Origin: Stromatinia cepivora
Taxonomy: Eukaryota; Ascomycota; Leotiomycetes; Helotiales; Sclerotiniaceae
DNA: 64,000 bases
Assembly (NCBI GenBank): GCA_014898415.1
Contig: RCTD01000004.1
Coordinates: forward strand, 1,053,001-1,117,000
Reading direction: 5' to 3'
The notes beneath the pieces are model-generated. The model was not told where the DNA came from. It saw nothing but the letters and a program-made list of their open reading frames with translations, and made no database searches. This document shows positions 10,871 through 22,927 of this stretch, in pieces. Within the stretch, counting starts at the first letter, position 1. The number at the start of each line of letters is the position of its first letter. A program made the position numbers and the translations under genes.

Positions 10871-11749
10871 CTATTCTCCTAAAAACGCGCTGAGCTGATG
10901 GTACAAGAAAGCATCATCCCCAGACAAGCCAGGGAGAACAGGGGATGCGACGGCATCGAATGAGGAGCCGATTGAAGTGGCGGTCGGGACGGCAGGAGGA
11001 ATCGTGGGATGAGAGGCGGCGGAGGTCGAAGCAGGGGCGAAAGGAGCGGGGGCGAACGGAGCCGGGACGAATGGAACCGGGGCAAACGGAGAAGGGGCGA
11101 ACGGAGCAGCTGGTTGTGGTTCAGCTTGTCTTTTTGCTGGACCTTCCTCAGCGTCTCCGTCAACTTCCCGTCCTCGTTTCCTCGGTACTGCAGCTCTTTG
11201 TCCGCAAACGTTACAGCATCCAATCAACTTCATGACGAAGTTTTTTGGGAGCCCACTCCTTTTTCCTTTGGCGGAGGTGGCTTCATACGTAGCATCTCTG
11301 CCACGATGTTCGCCGGATGTCACTTTCGAATGACATTCGGCGAACAGCGCGAAAGACTCTTCGAATGGAGTCAACACGACCCAACTTTTGGCTCCGGACT
11401 TCACCATGACGGTTTCACCCTCAACAAGGTAGTTCTTGCCTACCTTGTATTTCCACATGGTTACTGATTGAGGGAAGCTTTCTGGCTTCCCTAGGGAGGC
11501 GTTAGGGTCGTTATCGAGCTTCCTTTTGTCATGTATGATTCTTTCTATTCGTGCCCTCGAAGGAGTGTAGGATTCCGGGTCAAGGCACCTCTTGTTTTCC
11601 GCATAAGCGGCGACATATTGATTCTTGAATGTGTCAAGTGTAAAGTAGGACTCCTCTGGGATGCGAAAGTTGATTCCTTCGAGGAAATCACGAAAGTTTT
11701 GCTCTCGAGCAAGAATCTCTTCTGGAGTGAAGTGAACTCTGTTAACCAT
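10871..11749 (-). CDS. Protein with integrase-type HHCC zinc motif and Pro/Ala/Phe repeats
   Basis: Single-exon 292-residue frame starting MVNRVHFTPEE and ending FLGE. Residues 140-182 read H-x7-H-x30-C-x2-C (H140, H148, C179, C182), with GEHRGRDATYEA after the second His. This is the spacing and wording of the HHCC zinc-binding domain found at the N-terminus of retroelement integrases. No integrase catalytic core or reverse transcriptase follows. Instead there is a bipartite basic stretch (about 189-207, KRGRE...AKRQ), a run of PFAP-type repeats (about 215-240) and a Pro/Thr-rich tail. I infer a nuclear protein built on a domesticated zinc module; the function is unknown. The gene sits alone in repeat-rich DNA. 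Confidence 0.75.
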   Translation of the reverse strand: MVNRVHFTPEEILAREQNFRDFLEGINFRIPEESYFTLDTFKNQYVAAYAENKRCLDPESYTPSRARIERIIHDKRKLDNDPNASLGKPESFPQSVTMWKYKVGKNYLVEGETVMVKSGAKSWVVLTPFEESFALFAECHSKVTSGEHRGRDATYEATSAKGKRSGLPKNFVMKLIGCCNVCGQRAAVPRKRGREVDGDAEEGPAKRQAEPQPAAPFAPSPFAPVPFVPAPFAPAPFAPASTSAASHPTIPPAVPTATSIGSSFDAVASPVLPGLSGDDAFLYHQLSAFLGE

Positions 11750-14700
11750 CTATTTCTTGTTAGCCAGTGTCCAAATAAGCATTGCACATTCAAAAAACCC
11801 AAATATCTGGAAAATCAAAAGGAAGTTCAAAAAAGAAAGTAAATGTTCCGTCCGAGTTTAAACATTCAACTACCGCACTCCACCGCAATGGTTCTTGCAG
11901 CGGATGATAAAGAATATGGCAGGAGTGAAAGGGACGGCAAATGACAGCAAGCATGATGCAATAGAACTACTGTGCGACATAATACAGACACAATACAAGT
12001 ACAGATACATTTATTTCACCCCCAATACATTGATCCCTTCATCCCACAACAAGTACACCCTTCAACATTCTAATTGCTCTCTTCCTCAGGAGTTGTTCAT
12101 CTAATGACATTAGGCCTTGAGACTAAAGCCTGAAGCATCAGGCATAAATAACAGTAACACAAACCCAACTCGCGTAATGTGTACCGACCCCCCTGAAGCA
12201 CAAGTCGAACTATCAACATTATATAAAGACAACACAACATCTTAACAATGATACCAAATGCCAAGCAAGTCTAAGGAGTAACTAAACTATGATCAGATGA
12301 CTTCACAGAAACTTATGAAGTCATGTCTAACCAGCACTAAGAAACTAGACTAAAGACTAGCGCAGACATATCACAATCACGTGTTACGCACATGAACCTC
12401 AAGGATCTTAATGATGAACTAACGTGAAAAATGACGTTGTTGGGATATTCTCAAGTAAGCTTCAAGCTGGAGATTTCCCCCAGAGAACTTCTACGGGTGC
12501 CTCAAATGATCAAAAAGGGTCAATTAAGTAAGGCAAGCTAAATATTGAGAAACTAGATCTCCAAAAGCAATCTAAAGGAACCAAATCGATGCAAGTACAG
12601 TGCGTTAAATCAATTAAAGCAATTGAGATGTGTCAAGAAACCAAATTACGATGTGTATATTATGCGAAGTTAATGCAGCGAAGTGTGCGTAGAATTGGCA
12701 GGAGCGAAGCGAGGAGTATGTGCCTTACCTTTAATAATTATAACGAAGTTCTTTTGGATTCGGTGAGAGGGCGGGGAATTGTCGTATAAGCTGAAGGGAA
12801 GTGTTCAGCAAATGCCGTGGGATGAGCGGAATTGGCGAGGTAAGAGCGTTGGCAGGATGGGCGAAATCGGAAATGGCGAGGTGAGGAGAGGAGGAGGGGA
12901 GGAGTGTCGTTTTTATTCGAATGTTGATATGGAGGAATATGTACGTATTCTGTAATCGAAGTTATGAAATCAAAGAGATGACTGTAAAAAAAATGTAAAA
13001 TCTTTGATTCACGGTTATTCAGAATTTTGTGTACGAAAGGAGAAGAAAATTGAAATCACTGGGGATTTCTTTCCTTATATATGTGTGCAGAGACAATAAG
13101 GTTCACACCATCAAATATACTATACAAGTTCAATACTGATAAATCCTATATACTTCCCTTGAATAGGTTACTCACAAGAGTAAGTAAGTATTCGTTATCC
13201 TACAATTGGCCCAGAGGAAAGTGTATTAACTTTAGCAAGATACCGGCTTGTTGGCAAGCGGGATTAAAGACTATAGAATAGGGCACAGTGATGAAGTATT
13301 ACCGGACTGGGTTACAGTGGGAGTCTAGTATCGGTTTTTGCTAACCGCACCCTTATCATTGCCAAAATTTAGTCACCCCGTGAAGAACTAGGAGCAAGGT
13401 GGTGGGGTGATATGGGGGGAGGGTGGTGGTAATCCTCTTTTGAGAGTCTGCAAAGCTGATATTTACTTACGACTGGCCATCTGTAGCACCTAGAGCCCTC
13501 CGTGCGGGCCTCAAAGGATCTCCCATCAACTTATACCTGCAATGCCTACCATACCTACGAACCACGATCGTGACGAGACATAACACGCAGCACAACATAT
13601 CGTGGTGGTCAATGGAATGATTAAGCTAAAGGGATATTTATAAACCGTGCAACAGTGGTTATACAAAGGGCAATACAATATGCGGCAAACTACAACGGTT
13701 ACATTTGCAAATGGTGATACTCAGACGCTGCCTACCTACGAACCACAAACAGAACAAAGAAGTGAACTGCACAACATCTTGCCATGATTAGATGTATAAA
13801 CAGGATCAAGAACATCTTTAGAGTATGGTTACACAAGAGTTTAATGCAAACGATATGAAGCACATTGCCATGGTTAACTGGATGACGAAGCCCAGGCGGC
13901 ACCCTTGAATCACGATCACAACAATATGAGAGGAGTGAGACGACATAGACGAAATATCGCGACAATAAGCGGACAACGAGGGACGGCGCAACCTACGATG
14001 ATAAATACACGCTGGTTTATAAGATTATATTTGGGTTATAACAGAACACAGTGCTCAATTGCATACATATCAGTGCATAGCAACTCGTCAAAACATAGAG
14101 CGTCAATACACGTGAGACGGGTGTCAGGATCTGTGATAACAAATAAACATAGCCACGAAAAATGTATACAGGATGGCAGTATAGACGACCGCGGTATAAT
14201 GGAAGGATCCTATCTGCTAATAGATTTAAATGGGAAAATCAATCGTAGATATTGCAACTTGTGGTGAGGAATCCATCCACGATTCTCCGTTACCAAAAAT
14301 ACGGGGTGTGACTGGAGTCCCTCACCATTCGGGATACCGACGACTTGCTCTTTGTAGGCTTTGACAAAATTAACGGATTTGCAGTATTCGAGGTATCGAT
14401 CTAATAACTACCGAATAGCCCGCAGTCAATCACTGCGACAAGTATCAACAACTTCGATTGCTAGAGCCCAAGATCGATAAGGTCTTTCGGTCAATAGCAT
14501 CGACTCGAGAGACGATTTTTCTCTGTCGGGTCTTAAGAAATCACAACCCACTATTCTACAATAACACGAATTTTAAAATCTAATCAACAATTACAACACG
14601 CATTTAAGTCAAGTATCATTTGGGAAGTGGCATATGGCACAGCACCGCACTCTTTCGAAAACTATCACAGATTTACAGTGATATCGACTAAAATTAACAG

Positions 14701-15984
14701 CTTCAACATCCCGAGTTTCTCAAAGCTGAATGCATACAGCATCTCCCTTCTAATTCCCATCATAATTCTAAAAATACATAGAACATACATAGCGCTTCTA
14801 ACAGCAATTACAATACAAACCCTACATAAAACAACCAAACCCCCGAATTCCAGTATCTAAAGCCTAAAGGCCCTATATTCAAAAAATAGAAGTTTAAACT
14901 ACTCCAATTGAGCTCTATCTAACGCATATCTCTCATCTTCACAATAATTCTACCGTTCTGAAAGATACATTAAGTAAAGCGCGCCTCTCAAAATAAACTA
15001 GCACTATAGCTTGCTATTAAAGTTTCGGAGCAATGAGGAAACAGTAATTTTTTGAATGTGATATCTTGGCCTTGTGTGAAAACGTCATTTTTGAGGGAGG
15101 ATGGAAGGAAGGAAGGGGTGGGTTTAGAATTCGAGAGAGCTTAATTGGGCATCATTTATTCTTAGGGTGGAAAAATGGGATGTGTTAGCTTTTGGTTGGA
15201 AAATTGGAGACTAATTCGTTTTGGTTTAGATGATAATATAGTTGGATTTTTTGGAGTTGCTTTAATGGAAAAAGATAGAGATGGAAGCGTACAGAAAGAA
15301 GGAGAAGTAGAGAGCTGGGAGGTAGAAGTAGAGATAGAGGTAGAGAAATAATCTAAACTCTCAATTTTAATTATACATAAGACGTCAAATCGGCGATACA
15401 TGTAAAGTCAAAAGAGTTACACGAAGAATCTGCTTTACTAATCCAGAGGGTAATAATGTCATTATGGAATTGCCCTGATTCCCCCGAAACTCATGCCCCT
15501 CAAAGCACTACATACTTCGAAACCCGATTGCGTTTATTACAGTTAAATCCCTGAAAGCATGACGCACATCAACGTAATTTATCAACAACGGGCATGGATT
15601 TAACCCTACTTTTACTAAGCTCGGTAGCTGCAGTACAGTCTGCTCTATACAACTACAGAGAAAAGAGCTCGTGATGCATTTGGTAGGGAATAAAACCATG
15701 AGACGGAACATATTAATGGCGGACAAAACGCCTTCACTTGACTAAACGACAATTTAAAAGGAGGAATGATTTTCAAATATGTAAAATGCAGTAAAAAGTA
15801 GCTGTTGTGATTTTCTATATACTGCAAAACTGCCATTATTCCACAGATTATTTTGGAAGATACAGCCTGAAGCTATACGTCTTTCTACCTTTGAAACTAG
15901 AATCGATCAAAAGGCATGAAATTGCGACGAAGTAGCTCGGTAATAGTGCATTGTCTGGTTCCCCAATTGGAAAGCTTGATGTAT
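11750..15984. other. Gene-poor region
   Basis: 4.2 kb between the HHCC gene and RIX1. Only short frames without recognisable content occur (for example 13905-14267 and 15162-15401). A decayed tandem repeat is listed separately (13545-14080). I see no tRNA or other RNA gene. Confidence 0.45.
13545..14080. repeat. Diverged tandem repeat, unit about 170-180 bp
   Basis: Three blocks begin near 13548, 13725 and 13895 with similar wording: CCTACGAACCAC, CCTACGAACCAC and CTTGAATCACGATCAC. The first two continue with CGCAGCACAACAT / CTGCACAACATC and later AGTGGTTATACAAAGG / GTATGGTTACACAAGAG. The match is partial and by eye. Confidence 0.35.
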
Positions 15985-18237
15985 TTATTCGCTATCCGAG
16001 TCCAACTGCATTGTAAGATGCACGCTACCATCTGAATCCGAATCCGATCCTTCAGCATCATCGTAGCTCATGACAGTATCGGCATTTGTTGTAGTTGGGG
16101 CTAATGACTGAGAATTGGGAAACCTAGCGCTAGGGATAACCGAAGGCGGCGCAGATGCTTCAAACCCAGATTGGTTGGGCAAGCCCTGCTGGGTACTAGT
16201 ACCTAGTCCAACATCGGGCTTTCCCCCTGATGGGCTTAGCACTTCGTTCCCTGCCGACTGAAAATTGGGTATATCAACAACATCTGCTCTTTGCCTCGTG
16301 ACAGCGGCATCGTCTATGCTATCCATGACATCGTCTTCAGCATCTTCTTCTGCAAGATCATCAAGTGTTGCAGTGTTATGTCCTCCAGCAGGTATGATCG
16401 GCATGCGGGGACGTAAGAGAATTTCCACTGTATCGTCATTTGGAAACGCCCTCGCGATATGCGGAAGAATACTCGACAATGCCTTTCCATTCTTTCCAAC
16501 AAATGGATTGAGTATGCTTGCCAACATTGCTTCTTTATTACGTCCAAGAATTGCTGTACGTTCGAGTTGAGAACGCATCGATATATCAAGATACCCCTGT
16601 GGAAGGTCGGACAACAATACAGGCAAAAGAGAACTGGCTGCTGCAACAACATTCGGATCGACAACGACAACCGTGGATATGGAGCCGTGAAGTAAAGTAT
16701 CTGCATTCTGACTTGAAGAACCCTTGGGTTGAGACCTATTGGCTTCAGAGCTGCTGATGCCCGAATAACTTGTCTCCAGATCTTTACAGCATGCTCGCAT
16801 TAGTGGAACAAGCTTTGAGACACGTGGTTTATCTAAACTTTGGCTGACCAACGGCAGAATTTTACAGACTAAAGAATATGTCGATGCACGAACATCTTGG
16901 TGATTCCTTCCAGACGAGAAGGACCACATCAGCAAGTCGAGACTTCCTTGGGCTAGAGAGACGAAACCTTGTTCTAAAGTGGCAGACATAGTGCTGATAA
17001 GCTGCAATACAGAAACAAAAACTTTTGGCAGGCCAGTCCATAATCCATCCCTCTCATCACGGTCAATCGCAGGATGCAACCTCACACTTCCGGAATTCGA
17101 GTCCATGGGCGACGGCAAAGAAATAGACAAAATCCTGGTGATTAAATCGAAAATAGATCCGACTGGGATTGTGACAGCTGAAGGGGTGGGTCCTCTAAGA
17201 TATTCATCCAGAAATTCGAGTAAGCCTATCAATCTTTCGATGCCAGCGTCAATACCAACCCAGCGAGATAGATCCTCGGGTGTTCGCGCACCACCGGAGA
17301 GCTCTTCATTAACATTTACAGGTTCGGCAACATATCTAGTGGTAGATTCCCAGTCTTCAACGACGGCTCGAAATACTTGATTGGCGGTCATGTGGATGTC
17401 TTGTACAAGGTCTTGAACTGCCTTTCCCCACTCCTCCCCTCCACCATTCTTCGCGACTGTCTGGTGCAGAACGACCACCAGTTTACGAGCACTCTCTTTT
17501 ACCGATAACGGAACAAAACACCGATCACAAAGTGTGGATGCTAAATATGGTCTGGTGGCAGCACGTAACTGGGATGCGAAAGGGCGGAAGATGGTGGTAT
17601 GACGAGGCAGCAACATGGCAAACGAGCGGAAGACTGTCTCTACTAATGATGGGTTTACATCCAGGACATTCATCGATGTCTTAGGAGATATTACATTCAA
17701 GCAAGACGTTACAAAGGTGGGTAACGTTGGCGTGGTGATTTCTCTGACCAAAGTTTGGTATTGATGGGTCATGCAATAAATCTTGGTAAGTGCTATAATA
17801 CTCAGCTCTTTGGCAGCACTTGAGTCTGGTTTCTAATATGATCATTAGTATGCGACTGAGACATGATACCAATGAATAACAGGAACAATCTTCACACGTA
17901 CTCCAAGAACCGAGAGCAATCCTCGCACCCAAGATCCCGCGTCGCGCAAAATCTCCCAACCTCCAACTTCGACCACGACCTTGATCAAGACGATAGCAGC
18001 GAATCTTCCCTCGGCGCTCTTGCCATTCAATAGCGCTGTCAATTGGGTCTTTAATTTATGGACCAAAACCGCCGACTGCGATGCATCCGCCTTCCCTGAA
18101 TTCACACTAGGGTTTGAGAGGGGAATTTGACATTGAAGAACATATTGAACAAGAGTAGGCGTAAGATTCGGAAGATCTTTTGGAGGAGTAGATGTAAGAC
18201 GTAGGCAAAGAATGCGCAGTTCAGATGGGATAGACAT
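15985..18237 (-). CDS. RIX1: Pre-rRNA processing protein Rix1
   Basis: Two exons: 17902-18237 (112 codons) and 15985-17832, with a 69-bp intron (17833-17901, GTACGT...ATACTAAT...ATTAG). They give 727 residues. The N-terminal part (HKLKTQLTALLNGKSAEGRF, then VVVEVGGWEILRDAGSWVRG) matches the conserved RIX1 domain. The middle is an alpha-helical repeat-like region, and the C-terminus is an acidic Ser/Asp-rich tail ending QLDSDSE. Rix1 works with Ipi1 and Ipi3 in late nuclear maturation of the 60S ribosomal subunit, including ITS2 processing and docking of the Rea1 ATPase. It is transcribed away from YPP1. Two other ribosome-related genes (RPL41, RPA49) lie 11-12 kb away. Confidence 0.9.
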
Positions 18238-19219
18238 CTCTTAAAATTTTGAGTTGAGTCTTCCTTTTGATTTTGCGAAAATCCTGAAAAAAATAAAGGG
18301 ATTTTACTTTTCGCCAGTGAGGCCTGTAGGATTAGGGTATTGAAGATCTCTTTGGGGCAAATGAATGGTTGGGGTGATGGGAAGAAAGATTGAATTTGAA
18401 AAGAATTCAATTTATCATAATCATATCACCATTTAAACTGGAAGATCTATTTTTATATGGTAGCGTCCATCTCTGAAAAAATCTTTGGTGCAAGTTCAAA
18501 CAGAAATCGGGATATGCAGAATCCCGGTTATGATTGGCTGATGAACCCTTGGTTATATGCATTAGCTACTAGTTCGAGTTCCCGGGGTTCAAACAGAAGT
18601 CGCCCACCGTATTATGGATTTATATTCTTCCGACTCCGCCTGTCAGGAGAAAACTAGGTACTGTAGTAGGAACAGATTTTACTCAGCCTTGTCTGGATAT
18701 AATATTTACAACTCAAATATGTTATTCTGGTTCGGATTATTAAAAGAAATTAAATTTGATTTACAAAAGTATGTACCTTAGCGTTTATACTCAGTCTTGA
18801 CTAGTTATGTAAGATTACTAAATATGGATTATGGACTTATATTAATCCGGCTCCGACCGCCAAGAGAAATTAAACTTGATTTGGTGAGAAACCCTGGATA
18901 GTAGGTATCCATGGTTCTGTTCAAGAACCAAAGTACTCTGTAAATTGATTTAAATACCCAATCTACCTAATATAGGTAATTGAGCTGACGAAATACAAAA
19001 TACGAAATATCAAGACCTTCACCGATTTACCATTCTTCCAGTACATTTAGTTTCATAATAAATTCTTAATTTCATCAATTCCACAATTCCATTTGAGCTT
19101 AGCTTCTCGTACTTGTGACCGACCTCCTTGACCATGTCATTTGGTTCAAACTGTTAACCATCTCTATTTCTTTTTACACACATTTACTGCATGCCCAGTA
19201 AACAATAATACGTGCGAAC
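18238..19219. promoter_or_regulatory. Divergent intergenic region between RIX1 and YPP1
   Basis: About 980 bp separating the two start codons. It contains a diverged direct repeat (18611-18652 and 18828-18869, about 79% identical by eye) and the shorter repeats GTTCAAACAGAARTCG at 18494 and 18588. No gene is seen. Confidence 0.4.
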
Positions 19220-22200
19220 ATGAGTGTAAGTTGAATATATTTAAAAGGATATAATGCTCTATATATTTGCTTACATAGTTTAGCGTGAACAATCAAAAGC
19301 GGCCAATTATATTCAGCTCCTGGACACAGCTCGTAGTGAAGGGAATTGGGATTCTGTGCCAGAACTTGTCAGGAAGATTAGGAAACATGCGCCTACCCGG
19401 ATATGTATGTTCTTTTTATCATATTCCTTGAATCGTTATTTTATTCTCAGGATTCTGGCACTGATCTTCGACATTAACCCGTTGCAATAGGTCTCACGTT
19501 GACTGCAGAGACTGAACATGCGGTCACACAACATTGTCTCAATAGATCTACCTCTTCTACGCGGCCATCGACAGCGGGTTCTACATCATCGAATCTCTCC
19601 AGATATATACCACTACTCCAAGAAGCTATCGCGAACGAGCGGCAACATGTCGAGGATGATTTCCAGGCGCAGGTCTGTATTGCTTGGATACATTGGCATA
19701 TGGGAGAGCATGAATTGGCAGCTTCGAGTTTACCTGCGAGTATAGAAGCGGAGTTTTCGCAACTTGATGGGACCAACAAAGAATCAAATGAATGGACGAA
19801 AGTGTGTGCACTCAAGGCCTCATTTATCAAGGGGGATTCGCAACGAAGAATTGGACATGTGCCAGAAGCATTGGAAACGTTCGACTCCGCTTTGCCTATA
19901 CTTGGAAGCATATCATCTACATCACAAGCTAACGGCCGGAAGGAATTGATCGGTTGGATTGAAGAGTTATTGGCAGGATTTTGCATGCTATCAAGTCATG
20001 CTATCAAAACAAAGATAACCCCTATACTCGAAACCGAGACGTTGTCATCCTTTCGCGCTTGGTCGAGATTTTGGGAATGGGCTCCAACAAAGCCGGTAGG
20101 TCGCACACTGAATGCTCAAGTCTCAAGGCGACAGGTATGGAAAGAATACTACATCACATTATCGGATCTACTCCAACAACAACTACCGTTTCCCACCACA
20201 GCTCTTACCACCGCATACCCTGACTTATCATTGAGATCGGAGCAACGAGCAGAATTAAAACGAGTGGAAGCACGCTACGAGGAATTGTTATTGATTGAAG
20301 TACAGTTTCCGAAGGCGGAAGAGCCGAGTGAGGAAGTCGAAGCATTTGTGGAATTGGTGATGCAAAACTGGAGAGTTTTGTGTGGGAAGAATACATGGCA
20401 AGAACATGAACTTGGCGAAGGGGGAGCAGAGGCGGTTAGCAGAGGTGTTTTGGACATCCTGTATAATGCCGCAACCAAGACATTCCATTCAACGCCAGTT
20501 TTGCGGCATTTATTCACTGTTCATATTGCAGTCGCGGAATTTGATTTAGCGGTCAAAGCATTTGATACCTATTTGGAGATTGTGAAGAGAGGGAAAGCTC
20601 GGGTAGAGAAAACGGGGGAATTGGAGCACGGTTTAGACGACGACGAAACTGTTTTGAAAACCGCTGCTGAGTGCATCAGGGCTCTATGTCGATATGGCTC
20701 AAGAGAAGCCGCAGAGAAAGCGAAAGACCTTGGTCACTTTTTTGAGGAGTGGTTGACCAAGCACCATCCCCTCGAACAGCGAAATGGAACCGAGCGGCTA
20801 CTTGAAAATGGCACCTCGATGGCTTCAAGCACTCTTATATCGCCAAAAGTATTTGCTATTGCTTGGCGGTCAATTGGAATTGGCTATTCACAATGGGCAC
20901 GATTAACTTTCGATGCATCCTCGAGAGGGAACATTCAACTGAAGGCCATAAAATGCTTTCGGCGGGCTCTTCTTCCAGAATATGAGAGTACAGCAGATGT
21001 AGAAACCCTTTTTGCATTGGGCACAATCCTTGCAGAACGCAGAGAGTTATCTACGGCGATTGAAGTTGTGAAGGTCGGGCTTACTCCTCTGCGTCCCAGT
21101 TTACCAAATGACCACGGCTCATCTGTTACGACCAAATTTGCACGAGAAAGATCTCTGGTACCGTTATGGCACCTCATGGCTTTACTTCTGAGTGCACGTC
21201 AAGATTTCATGACAGCAGTAAGATCTTGTGAAGGGGTTTTTGACCAATTTGGAGAACAAAAAAACCTATATGGTGAATCTGAACTTGATGGTTCATTTAG
21301 AAGCGACCACCTGAACTCTAACGAAAAGTCCATGGAAGGAAATCGAGGCTTGGTGGATGAAATGGATGACTTTGAAAAAGAAAATCTCTTAGAGGTCAAG
21401 ATGACTCAATTATCCCTCATAGAAGTCCTTGAGGGCTCTGAAGTCGCAGTCAACTGCAGTGATGAACTTCTAAGCCTATACACAAGACTATTCGGCGACC
21501 CTTCGAAGGAAGCTGTTCCTACAATAGTTCAAAGTGTTACGTTAGTACCCCCAAAAACCTACGCAGGAACTATTAGAACTATGAAAGGAAGTATATTTGG
21601 ACGATCTCTAAATAGGTCAATGCGAAAAGATATGTTGGCTTCAATAGAACAGAGCACAACTCCTCAAAGACCAAACACCGCACATACCATGGTTCATAAG
21701 GCACCGACTATTCAAGTCACTCACGAGAATGGTACTGCCGGAAGACAACAACGCCGACGTTCTGTAGATCATCATGAAAAGCTGCATAAAAAGGCAAATC
21801 TCAGAAATCCTTCTCAAGGGCCAGATAGAAGCGCCAGTGTAGGGAGGACACAGACCGATGGAGCTGCGACGGAAATAGATACCCAAAATCGGGAAATTCG
21901 TTTTGAAGAGAGCTCAAAACCATTACCCCCAACCTCACAGCAAATGGAGCAAAAAGAACCGGCTCTCAAAGCAGCAAATTCCAATCATGTCGTGGTTCAA
22001 GACAATCGTCTCCCAATTACTCCACATTCATTATTACCAAGTCCCACAACACGATTCTCCAAAGATTCTGAGAGGCGACGGAGAATATCAACATTAGTTC
22101 GAGTATGGTTATTGATTGCTGGTTTTTATCGGCGAGCAACCATGTACGAAGATGCTAAAGGTGCAATTGAAGAAGCGCATAAATTGGTTAATGGGTTAGA

Positions 22201-22927
22201 GACAGATATTCTCAACGACCCTACCGGATTCGCGTCGTTTGATCATCCTGGCTGGGGAGGTGGAAAAAGTGTGGATGATTTATGGGGTGATGTTTTCTCG
22301 GAGGTACGTTTAATCAAACAAGTTTTAGAAACTTACTAATGTCTTTTATAGCGTGGCTATCTTTTTGTTAATCAATCTTCTCCATATACGGCACTTGAAA
22401 ACTTCGAGGCTGCTTTGAGTCACTCGGCAGATCACCCTGCTGCGACTGTTGGGCTGTCCGATATTCTGCTAGACATATATACCGAAGATGTTCTGCCCCA
22501 ACCGACCATACCATCTCTTGTTCTTCCCACAGTCTCTGCCAGTACTCCCTCAACCTCTACCCTCAATACCTCAGCTCAATCCAAACCACATCGGACATCA
22601 ACACTCCCTTCTTCATCTACAGGACCTCTTGGTCTTCCACTTCCCCCTTCCCTCAAACGAGACATTCTCACTGCTCCAGAGAAGAATGAAGCTGCTCAAC
22701 TTGATCGACTTGCAGCTCGCGACCGTGCATATGGACTTTTGTCCGGCCTAACAAAGTTAGGTTCAGGTTGGAATTATTCAGAAGCATGGTATTCATTAGC
22801 CCGAGCTTATGAACTAGGAGGACAGAAGGATAAAGCGAGAGACGTGCTTTGGTGGTGCGTAGAACTAGAGGAAGGACGAGGCTTGAGAGGCTGGAATGTG
22901 GCAAGTAGCGGTGGCTATGTTCTCTGA
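19220..22927 (+). CDS. YPP1: Ypp1/TTC7-type TPR protein (filamentation protein Rhf1-like)
   Basis: Four exons: 19220-19225, 19284-19404, 19491-22303 and 22352-22927. The introns are 58, 86 and 48 bp and the phases all close, giving 1171 residues. Exon 1 codes only Met-Ser. Exon 2 codes REQSKAANYIQLLDTARSEG, a conserved start. Helical TPR-like repeats follow, then a polar linker and a C-terminal repeat pair ending with KDKARDVLWWCVELEEGRG. In yeast, Ypp1 bridges Stt4 PI4-kinase and Efr3 at the plasma membrane and is needed for endocytic cargo transport; in aspergilli the family is annotated as filamentation protein Rhf1. The middle region (about 740-850) is low in conservation and rich in Arg/Gln/Ser. 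Confidence 0.87.

Noticed and set aside
11009..11467. Arg/Gly-rich plus-strand frame of 152 residues
   Set aside because: Opposite strand of the PFAP-repeat region of the HHCC gene; no independent support.
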